From an uncultured Sediminicola sp. (lineage in GTDB: Bacteria; Bacteroidota; Bacteroidia; Flavobacteriales; Flavobacteriaceae), in contig CALHVB010000060.1 in the NCBI GenBank assembly GCA_938039345.1, positions 1-45,735 of the forward strand: 45,735 nucleotides of DNA. The letters run 5' to 3'. The position numbers and the translations under genes were made by a program. The notes beneath the pieces are model-generated. The model searched no databases. It was not told the DNA's origin and was given only the letters and a program-made list of their open reading frames with translations. Positions within the stretch are counted from its first letter, which is position 1; the number at the start of each line of letters is the position of its first letter. Of the stretch, positions 39,450 through 45,735 are shown one piece after another.

Positions 39450-40907
39450 CTATCTTTTATTGTTCCAAGGTAAGATATTTAATCCAAATTGAAAAGAAGC
39501 GTATTGGCTATTTGCTAAATTTTGGTATGCCAATAAGTTATCTGCCATTAAATACATATTTAAAAAGCCTGCTTTCATACTAATTCCTAAACCAACATTT
39601 GAAAACGAAAATTTATTAACGGTATAAGTGGCCTTTGCTGTTAAAAAATTTCCTAATTTTCTTTGATAAAAACCAGTTAAAGATACTTGCGGCCCTCTGG
39701 GCCTATTTATTACATATACCTGTCCGCCAATGGCATTTAAATAAACATCATTTATTCTAAGACTATGAGGGTTCATATAATTGCAATTACAATCCTCTCC
39801 TTTATCTTTAAGCTTTCTTTTCTGGAAATTATAACGGTAAGAACCGTATAGCTTAGTTGGCCTAAATGTTATATAGTTTTTATTATTATCATCAAAAGGA
39901 ATTATTTCTTCTATTTCATCTACTAAATTTTGCCAAAAATTTTCATTTGGATTACTTAATGCATCTGGTAATATTACTTCTATACCTTCTACAGTTGCGC
40001 TTCCTTTTAAAGTATAATTTTGTATTGCATTAGTATGATATATAAAACCTAAATCTAAAACACTTCCTGTTATTATTGTTTGTTCATCTATATGATAAGT
40101 AAAACCTAAATCTACACCCAAACCTAAATTACCTCCTAAGAGACCTCTATTAATAACTGTTGTTTGTGTATTCCCTTCTATACCATCACCTAACGAATCA
40201 TCTATTGCTTTAATACCAGATGTTCTTACTTGCATATCGGCTACCAAAGTATTTTCTATTAAATTATTTTGTCCTGGATTAGTAACAAAATAACCTTTAT
40301 TATGAGAAGAATTAACATCTACAATACTAGAATATAACTTACCCCTTACTCCTACTGTTAATTTGCGATTTATCTTTCTATTAATTCCAAAATGATATAC
40401 GTTTAATAATTCTGCCCTTGCCTTAAGATGTTTTAAACTAAATCGTTTACCTATATTACCAGCATTACCTTCAAACCCTAAAACTGCCAAATCTTTAGGC
40501 CAATAGGTAATAAAATCAAATTCATTATAGGCTCCAAATGAATAGTAATTTTTAGAATTGTTTTTACCTCTAAAACCTATATTAAAAACTTCTACTTGGT
40601 TTGTTATACTAAATTCATCTCTGGCTTTCATACCATTAATGACTTTTGCCCTAATTTTTTCTGTAATATCTATTCCATCATTAGCAAAAATATCTCCTGC
40701 CGCAATACCACTAGAGCCAACACTTAAAGACAATCCTGATAACGCAGGAAAACCTGTATACCATTTATATATATTTTCTATTCCCGGGTTTAATAAATTT
40801 GATTGCGGAACTTCCTGAAAATCGTACATAATTTGCTTATGCTGAGCACATAATTGATTATACCCTAATAAGAATAGGATAAAATATACTACATAATATT
40901 TTTTCAT
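39450..40907 (-). CDS. DUF5723 family outer-membrane protein
   Basis: A 485-residue predicted beta-barrel with a signal peptide (cut after LCAQ or just before it). The start QIMYDFQEVPQSNLLNPG and the strand-rich body with repeated Gly/aromatic alternation fit DUF5723, a Bacteroidota-specific barrel family of unknown role. An unusual CNCNY cysteine pair lies about two thirds along, in a likely surface loop. The ATG overlaps the stop of the preceding lipoprotein gene by four bases (ATGA), so the two are translationally coupled and may form a complex. Confidence 0.78.
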   Translation of the reverse strand: MKKYYVVYFILFLLGYNQLCAQHKQIMYDFQEVPQSNLLNPGIENIYKWYTGFPALSGLSLSVGSSGIAAGDIFANDGIDITEKIRAKVINGMKARDEFSITNQVEVFNIGFRGKNNSKNYYSFGAYNEFDFITYWPKDLAVLGFEGNAGNIGKRFSLKHLKARAELLNVYHFGINRKINRKLTVGVRGKLYSSIVDVNSSHNKGYFVTNPGQNNLIENTLVADMQVRTSGIKAIDDSLGDGIEGNTQTTVINRGLLGGNLGLGVDLGFTYHIDEQTIITGSVLDLGFIYHTNAIQNYTLKGSATVEGIEVILPDALSNPNENFWQNLVDEIEEIIPFDDNNKNYITFRPTKLYGSYRYNFQKRKLKDKGEDCNCNYMNPHSLRINDVYLNAIGGQVYVINRPRGPQVSLTGFYQRKLGNFLTAKATYTVNKFSFSNVGLGISMKAGFLNMYLMADNLLAYQNLANSQYASFQFGLNILPWNNKR

Positions 40908-41488
40908 CTTTTTAGTGCTACTTTAAATTCTGCCTTAGACTTTAACACTATTTTTGGCTCGGGTAAACTACTTGTACTTGTATAATCGCCTAAGTTTACA
41001 GCACCTAACTTTATAATAGATGTATTTTTTATAATTTCTAAGCTTTTACCTCCAGGAATAGGCCCATAAGGAACATCTCTTGTTATAGATTGATTAGGAG
41101 ATAAGTTAAATACTTCCCTATCTAAATCTAAACCACCTTCATCTGAGAAAATAAAAGAAATCTCTAAAGGTTTACTAGTAGTATTTTCAATATCATAAGT
41201 AATTATACCACTGATAACTCTTCTAGCAAATAAATCCTCGTTAAAAGCTTCGAACGTAAAATCATTGGTAAAAAAATCTTCTCCAGGAAGAATTGGAGGA
41301 GTAATAAAACTTGCCAGATTAATAATCCCTTCAGGAACCTCAACAAAAACAATACTAGAAACAAGTTCCGGAGTAATCTCTAAATCATCAAACTGGTCAA
41401 AATCTAATTCATCGGAACATGAAAATATTCCAATAAAAAGACTAAAAAGTAATATGCTGCTTTTTATTTTTCTTATTAAACTATACAT
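40904..41488 (-). CDS. Predicted lipoprotein, unknown function
   Basis: A 194-residue lipoprotein. The signal sequence ends IGIFSC with Cys24 as the lipid site, followed by SDELDFDQFDD, an acidic stretch compatible with surface export. The rest is beta-rich (ISGIITYDIENTTSKPLEIS, then IFSDEGG), like an immunoglobulin-type or spore-coat-like sandwich. I recognise no named family. It overlaps the DUF5723 gene by four bases and follows yjjG by 41. The coupling suggests a lipoprotein partner of the barrel. Confidence 0.75.
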   Translation of the reverse strand: MYSLIRKIKSSILLFSLFIGIFSCSDELDFDQFDDLEITPELVSSIVFVEVPEGIINLASFITPPILPGEDFFTNDFTFEAFNEDLFARRVISGIITYDIENTTSKPLEISFIFSDEGGLDLDREVFNLSPNQSITRDVPYGPIPGGKSLEIIKNTSIIKLGAVNLGDYTSTSSLPEPKIVLKSKAEFKVALKR

Positions 41489-41529
41489 ATAAATATTTTA
41501 CTGCATTATTTAAGTATAAAAACATAACT

Positions 41530-42219
41530 CTACAAATAATTTTTTATTTCATTTAAATCTGTAATCATGTCACAATATTCGTGCCTAGCTTCATTATGTG
41601 CATTAAAATGCAGTACATGAAAACCTACCGCTTTTGCTCCTATAATATCTGCCTCTATGCTATCTCCTATCATTATAGATTGCTCTGGTGTTGTTTTTGC
41701 CAACTCTAATGCTTTATTAAATATAATAGGGTTTGGCTTTTTTACTCCCGCCGTTTCTGAGTTTATAACTTGATCAAAGTATGAAAAAATTTTAGATGCT
41801 ATTAATTTGCTTTGTTGCACCTCTTTAAAACCATTAGTTATAATATGTAAACTATAGTTTGTTTTTAAATAATCTAAAATCTCTATCGTATTTGGAAATA
41901 AATGATTGTAGGTAGATAAATACCGAATATATTGATTTGATAAAACATGGATATCTTCATTTGATATATGATATCCTAGCTGATCAAATGTTGTTTTTAA
42001 GCGTTGGTAGCGCAATTCTTCCGATGTAATTTTATCTTCTCTATATAACTTCCAAAAGGCAATATTATTAGGAACATACACTTTTAAAAAATCTGATAAA
42101 GCTAACTTAATCTTATTTTCTTTAAATATTTTTTGATAGGTAAGTGCCGAATTCTTTTCAAAATCCCATAGTGTATGGTCTAAATCAAAAAAGACATCTG
42201 TAATAGTATTCTTAAACAT
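41530..42219 (-). CDS. yjjG: HAD hydrolase, YjjG-type noncanonical pyrimidine nucleotidase
   Basis: A 229-residue cytoplasmic phosphatase of HAD subfamily IA. The nucleophile motif is FFDLDHTLWDF with Asp12 and Asp14, motif II is ITNG (127-130), motif III Lys161-Pro162 in GVKKPNP, and motif IV GDSIEAD (185-191). The helical cap between 20 and 105 and the DHTLWDFEKNS start fit YjjG, which dephosphorylates damaged or noncanonical pyrimidine nucleotides. The start overlaps the preceding deacetylase-like gene by eight bases. Confidence 0.88.
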   Translation of the reverse strand: MFKNTITDVFFDLDHTLWDFEKNSALTYQKIFKENKIKLALSDFLKVYVPNNIAFWKLYREDKITSEELRYQRLKTTFDQLGYHISNEDIHVLSNQYIRYLSTYNHLFPNTIEILDYLKTNYSLHIITNGFKEVQQSKLIASKIFSYFDQVINSETAGVKKPNPIIFNKALELAKTTPEQSIMIGDSIEADIIGAKAVGFHVLHFNAHNEARHEYCDMITDLNEIKNYL

Positions 42220-43507
42220 TAAAATTATTTAATATTTTATAATAAACTTTCTTCCAATTAAGTTTACGAGTATTTCCTAATAATTCATTTGAAAAAATGC
42301 TTATAAAACTTCCGTCAACGTTTTTTACTTCTTTATATAAACTGTTTATATCATTTAAAATTTGCTCTTCTTTTTTATAGCCTGCCAAGGCATAATCATG
42401 AACTGCAAACGGATGTACTTTTATAGGATGCTGTACTTCTAAACTAATATCATAAAAATAGAAAGGAGTACTAGTACCTGCTCTAAAGCCTATAGCATGT
42501 GTATAGCCCATTGTATAGTCTTCGGTAAATTCTGCCTCTACTAAATCTCTATAACTATCCGGGACATCTACTCTATTATAGCGCAATCTAATGCCTTTTA
42601 CCTTTCGGTTAATAACATTAGAAAGTCTTTTCTTTTCTTCTTTTAAAAGCGCTCTATTATTTAAAGAAGCATAAGACCCTGCTAATGAAACAATACTATA
42701 ATCTGCAACTGATTTTATTAAATATTTAAACTTATTATTATTTACGGATATGTTTTTATCATAGGTAGAATAATCTGCATATTGAAAGAAAAACATACTT
42801 TGTACTCCATATTCTTTATGCTTCTCTATTAATTCCGAAAAATTATCATAAGGGTCTTTTTTATAATTTACTAGAACTAAAATACGTTGCAATACTCTGC
42901 TTAGTTTTAAATAAGCGGTATCTAATACTATTCCTGATAATGTTCTAATAATACCTTTATATTTAAAACAATGAGAGGTTGTAACATCTATAATAGAGGT
43001 ATACTTATATTTTCTTTTTTTATATTCTAATTCTGGAAAACGTTCTTTTAAATTATCTAACAACTTAAAAGCCCATATATCTACTACAGGTTTTTGTAAA
43101 AAACCATTAATAAATGCTAAGCTTTCTTTGTAAGGATACCTACCATGAATATCTTTTACATGCGGCAAATATTCTTCGTATCTACTTAACATATAAAAAC
43201 TAGCAGAAAAAATATCAAATGGAATATTACTGCGTTCTCCTGTAGAAAAAAAACAAGGTACTGTATCCCAATTACTTATTTTTATTTCTAAATCATTAAT
43301 TCCCTGTTCAAATAACAAATCATTACTTCTTATAAAAAACTCATTTTGTAATGCTTGCTTTGTATAGGTTATTTTTGCTCCTGAATGCTTTATAAAATCC
43401 TCTATTTTAGTAGTAGCCGTAATTTCTATACCCAAAACATTTGTAAATATGTGTTTTGTTATATAGGTAAACCTAGGAGTAATTTTATGAGTATAGATAA
43501 GTAACAT
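42212..43507 (-). CDS. Polysaccharide deacetylase-like protein with degenerate motifs
   Basis: A 431-residue cytoplasmic-type protein (no signal peptide) with an N-terminal DUF7033-like region (about 1-150, FDIFSASFYMLSRYEEYLPH) and a NodB-like C-terminal region. Family members I recall have an IDxD metal motif, an HPSY motif, an RQHFL-like motif and FHNE near the end. Here the matching places read IDVT (173-176), AGSY (276-279), RLRYNRVD (307-314) and FSNE (405-408), so the usual metal ligands look replaced. YTMGYTHAIGFRAGTSTPF is well kept. It may be a non-catalytic homologue. It lies in tight order radC, this gene, yjjG. Confidence 0.65.
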   Translation of the reverse strand: MLLIYTHKITPRFTYITKHIFTNVLGIEITATTKIEDFIKHSGAKITYTKQALQNEFFIRSNDLLFEQGINDLEIKISNWDTVPCFFSTGERSNIPFDIFSASFYMLSRYEEYLPHVKDIHGRYPYKESLAFINGFLQKPVVDIWAFKLLDNLKERFPELEYKKRKYKYTSIIDVTTSHCFKYKGIIRTLSGIVLDTAYLKLSRVLQRILVLVNYKKDPYDNFSELIEKHKEYGVQSMFFFQYADYSTYDKNISVNNNKFKYLIKSVADYSIVSLAGSYASLNNRALLKEEKKRLSNVINRKVKGIRLRYNRVDVPDSYRDLVEAEFTEDYTMGYTHAIGFRAGTSTPFYFYDISLEVQHPIKVHPFAVHDYALAGYKKEEQILNDINSLYKEVKNVDGSFISIFSNELLGNTRKLNWKKVYYKILNNFNV

Positions 43508-43509
43508 AC

Positions 43510-44208
43510 TTATAATAAATTATTATCTGCAAAACTAAAATACGCTTTCTGAGTAATTATTACGTGATCCAGAACTTTTATATCTAAAACTTCTGCCGCT
43601 AACTGTATTTTTTTTGTTATTTTTTTATCTGCGTTACTTACTTTTAGTGTTTCAGAAGGGTGATTATGCGCTAGTATTAACCCTACTGCTCCATATTCTA
43701 ATGCTTGTTTAATAACCAAACGTACATCTACTAAAGTTCCTGTAATACCTCCTTTACTTTGCTGCTCTGTATGCAATACCTTATTTGAATTATTTAAATA
43801 AACAACCCAAAATTCTTCATGCGATAAATCTCCTAATATAGGCTGCAACAGCTCAAAAACATCTTTACTACTTGTTATTTTAGTTATTTTTTTTGATGCT
43901 TCACCTCTTCTTCTTCTACCCATTTCTAGCGCCGCAGCAATAGTAACTGCTTTTGCCTCTCCTATTCCCTTAAATTGCATTAATTGTTGAATAGATAGCC
44001 TTCCTAATTCATTTAAATTATTATTTATTGAAGCCAAAATGCGTTTAGAAAGTTCAACAGCACTCTCATCTCTATTACCAGAACCTATTAAAATAGCTAA
44101 TAACTCAGCATCTGATAAAACAGATTTCCCTTTTTTAGCTAATTTTTCTCTTGGCTTATCATCATCGGACCAATTTTTAATAGAAAAGGAAGTAGAATTT
44201 TCTTGCAT
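43510..44208 (-). CDS. radC: RadC family JAB-domain protein
   Basis: A 232-residue UPF0758 protein. The N-terminal helix-hairpin-helix region holds QFKGIGEAKAVTIAAALEMG (78-97). The C-terminal JAB/MPN+ metalloprotease-like domain has HNHPS (181-185), Asp194 in SNAD and Glu131-Glu132 in EEFWVVYLNN, a complete putative zinc site. Despite the name, its role in DNA repair is doubtful in the literature. It is two bases upstream of the deacetylase-like gene. Confidence 0.93.
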   Translation of the reverse strand: MQENSTSFSIKNWSDDDKPREKLAKKGKSVLSDAELLAILIGSGNRDESAVELSKRILASINNNLNELGRLSIQQLMQFKGIGEAKAVTIAAALEMGRRRRGEASKKITKITSSKDVFELLQPILGDLSHEEFWVVYLNNSNKVLHTEQQSKGGITGTLVDVRLVIKQALEYGAVGLILAHNHPSETLKVSNADKKITKKIQLAAEVLDIKVLDHVIITQKAYFSFADNNLL

Positions 44209-44257
44209 AGGCTAAATATAAGAAACATCTATATTTTAACTAATCTTATATAAAACA

Positions 44258-44286
44258 AAACCCAATAATATAACATTATTGGGTTT
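44258..44286 (-). terminator. Intrinsic terminator after the Lys/Glu repeat protein
   Basis: A perfect 12-bp stem (AAACCCAATAAT at 44258-44269 with 44275-44286) with a five-base loop. On the minus strand it continues TTTTGTTTTAT. It lies 21 bases past the stop codon at 44308 and before radC. Confidence 0.8.
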
Positions 44287-44307
44287 CATTACATAAAATA
44301 GGATAAA

Positions 44308-45108
44308 CTATTCTACTACTTCAATCTCTTCTGCAGTTTCTTTAATTCTTTTTCTACCTCTTTTTATGGTTTCTTCTAATTCATTAAGTTTTTCTTCTAC
44401 TCGGCTAATCTTTTCTTCTTTTTTACCTAAATCTTCTTCTGACACCTTTTTATCTGCACGCTCACGATTAACCTTTTCTTTTGCTTCTTTTACTTTTTGT
44501 CTACCTTTTTTTAAAAGCTCTTCTTTCTCATCAAAATCTCGTTTAGATGCTTCTGCTTTTTCTTTTGCCTTAGAGGCCCTGAAAGCTCCAAACTCTTTAT
44601 TTGTCATACCTCCTTTATCTCTACCATAAGCTTTTCCGTTAGAAGCATTTTCATTTGCTTTACTTTCTTTTACCTTTTTTCCTTTTTCATCATCATCATC
44701 ATGATCATCATCGTGTTCTGCCCCCTCCTTCTTTTCTTTTCCTTTTTGGGACTTCTCTTTGCCTTTTCCTTTAACTTTTTCTATTTCATCTTCAACTCCT
44801 TCAATAGAATTTTCAGCATCTTTTCTCTTATCTTTTCCTTTTTGAGACATCTCATTGCCTTTGCCTTTGCCTTTAACATCTTCAATTTCATCCTCTACTC
44901 TTTCGATAGATTTATCAGCTTTTGCTTTCTTTTCTTTTCCTTTTTGGGACATTTCTTTCCCTTTTCCTTTAACATCTTCTATTCCATTCTCTACCTTCTC
45001 TTTTTTGTCTTTTACTTTATCTTGAGATTTTCCTTGAGCTAAAACTGTTCCACAAGAAAGAAAACATACAAATAATATAAATGCTATTGATTTTAATATA
45101 CTTTTCAT
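44308..45108 (-). CDS. Secreted Lys/Glu-rich repeat protein
   Basis: A 266-residue exported protein I do not recognise. The signal peptide (1-25) ends LSCGTVLAQ; a lipid site at Cys19 is possible but less likely than cutting near AQ. Residues 39-128 hold three repeats of about 32-35 residues around VExxIExVKGKGK and SQKGK. An Asp/His cluster (EHDDDHDDDD, 131-140) could bind metal ions. AYGRDKGGMTNKEFGAF (160-176) looks like a small conserved motif. The last 90 residues are a charged coiled coil. It is 14 bases downstream of a small coiled-coil lipoprotein gene, so the two are co-expressed and possibly interact. Confidence 0.75.
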   Translation of the reverse strand: MKSILKSIAFILFVCFLSCGTVLAQGKSQDKVKDKKEKVENGIEDVKGKGKEMSQKGKEKKAKADKSIERVEDEIEDVKGKGKGNEMSQKGKDKRKDAENSIEGVEDEIEKVKGKGKEKSQKGKEKKEGAEHDDDHDDDDEKGKKVKESKANENASNGKAYGRDKGGMTNKEFGAFRASKAKEKAEASKRDFDEKEELLKKGRQKVKEAKEKVNRERADKKVSEEDLGKKEEKISRVEEKLNELEETIKRGRKRIKETAEEIEVVE

Positions 45109-45122
45109 AATTCTTTTTTTAA

Positions 45123-45329
45123 TTAAATATTATCTAACTCCTTTAAAACATCTTCAACCTCTTCTGCCTTCTTTTCTACATCATCTACTGTTGCATCTAT
45201 TTTCTTCTCTACTGCTTCAATCTTATCTAGAGTCTTATCTAATTCTGCTTCTTCTCTTTTTGTATCCTTACAGGACATCATAATAAACACCAATGCTAAG
45301 AACATTGATAATGAACTATTTTTTTTCAT
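45123..45329 (-). CDS. Small coiled-coil lipoprotein
   Basis: A 68-residue lipoprotein: signal sequence MKKNSSLSMFLALVFIMMSC with Cys20 as the lipid site, then KDTKREEAE and a single amphipathic helix with heptads (IEAVEKKIDATVDDVEKKAE), reminiscent in shape only of Lpp. The frame is open to 45371, but the longer start would overlap the promoter at 45369-45402 and spoil the signal peptide, so I use 45329. It is the first gene of a two-gene unit with the Lys/Glu repeat protein. Confidence 0.8.
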   Translation of the reverse strand: MKKNSSLSMFLALVFIMMSCKDTKREEAELDKTLDKIEAVEKKIDATVDDVEKKAEEVEDVLKELDNI

Positions 45330-45368
45330 GATATATATGTTAATGGTTAATACACAATATAAAACGTT

Positions 45369-45402
45369 CAAACTTAATATAAATTACATCTACTTTTTAC
45401 AA
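45369..45402 (-). promoter_or_regulatory. Promoter of the small lipoprotein gene
   Basis: On the minus strand TTG (45400-45402), a 23-base spacer and TAAGTTTG (45369-45376) match the Bacteroidota consensus, with the spacer at the long end of the range. The ATG chosen at 45329 is 39 bases further on. Confidence 0.6.
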
Positions 45403-45417
45403 ACTAAACAACCAATT

Positions 45418-45735
45418 CTAAAACAAATTTTTAACTTTATTAAAATCTAATCCTCCGTAATTACCAGAACTCATTAATAATAAAGTACTATTATCAAATG
45501 ATTGATTAAAAAGAAAATCTTTAAAAGAAGCTGCATCTGTAAATATTTTTAAATCGTTTCTTTCAAAAGCATTCGCAATTTGTTCGTGAGTTACCTCATC
45601 TAATTGTTTGATCTTAACCGATTCTGGAGAATAAAAAACAGCTGCTACATCTGCTGCATCTAATGCTCCTTTGTATTCTTTTAAAAATTCTGCATTAAGG
45701 CTGCTATAGGTATGTAATTCTAAACAAGCTACCAA
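45418..45735 (-). CDS. mpl: UDP-N-acetylmuramate:tripeptide ligase Mpl, C-terminal part
   Basis: Only the last 105 or so residues are in the window; the gene runs off the right edge. The segment ACLELHTYSSLNAEFLKEY, AALDAADVA-type GALDAADVAAVFYSPES and the end LLMSSGNYGGLDF match the C-terminal domain of Mpl, a Mur-ligase relative that joins recycled L-Ala-D-Glu-meso-DAP to UDP-MurNAc. MurC is the closest alternative, but the GNYGGLDF ending favours Mpl. No terminator is obvious before the next gene. Confidence 0.85.
   Translation of the reverse strand: MVACLELHTYSSLNAEFLKEYKGALDAADVAAVFYSPESVKIKQLDEVTHEQIANAFERNDLKIFTDAASFKDFLFNQSFDNSTLLLMSSGNYGGLDFNKVKNLF

Noticed and set aside
44701..45042. 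Long plus-strand frame rich in Phe, Ile and Leu, looking like a membrane protein
   Set aside because: It is the complement of the Lys/Glu-rich repeat gene, whose AAA/GAA codons read as TTT/TTC on the other strand. The minus-strand frame has a signal peptide, repeats, a terminator and an operon partner.

Overview
The window is a stretch of chromosome from a low-GC member of the Flavobacteriaceae (Bacteroidota). The signs are a SusC/SusD pair, a DUF5723 outer-membrane protein, the fused rpsL-to-rplQ ribosomal cluster followed by carA and eno, few Shine-Dalgarno-like sites, and several promoters of the Bacteroidota type (TTG, a spacer of about 19-23 bases, then TAnnTTTG). The genus cannot be fixed from sequence alone; the gene content resembles marine genera such as Lacinutrix, Olleya or Winogradskyella.

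Left part (1-9000). Two pentein-fold guanidine enzymes, an arginine-deiminase/DDAH-like protein and a CtlX-type citrulline hydrolase, flank a four-gene envelope module: a TetR repressor, an MMPL/RND permease, a LolA-like periplasmic carrier and a DUF1302-like beta-barrel. Together the last three would make an inner-membrane-to-outer-membrane route for a hydrophobic substrate. A 14-base motif lies inside the tetR promoter and recurs before the permease gene. A large inverted repeat ending in a T-run precedes the barrel gene. Citrate synthase lies beyond the deiminase-like gene.

Central part (9000-30600). All genes are on the minus strand. In transcription order they are rpsL, rpsG, fusA, rpsJ, then rplC through rplQ (S10, spc and alpha operons in one run with secY, infA and rpmJ), carA, eno and a GT5 glycogen-synthase-like gene. 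Intrinsic terminators follow rpsJ, rplQ, eno and gltA. A near-consensus promoter lies in front of rpsL. rpmJ (L36) and rpmD (L30) are short genes that were located by reading the gaps between neighbours.

Right part (30600-45735). A SusC/SusD pair starts divergently from rpsL and ends at a strong terminator. It is followed by rlmB, a rhomboid protease, rarA, a run of poorly characterised envelope proteins (a secreted protein, DUF5723 and a lipoprotein), yjjG, a polysaccharide-deacetylase-like protein that appears to have lost its metal ligands, and radC. Last come a secreted Lys/Glu-rich repeat protein paired with a small coiled-coil lipoprotein, and the 3' end of mpl, cut by the window edge. 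I saw no tRNA, rRNA, CRISPR array, insertion sequence or prophage. Most of the window is housekeeping. The least-explained parts are the TetR/MMPL module with its leader structures and the small envelope proteins on the right.
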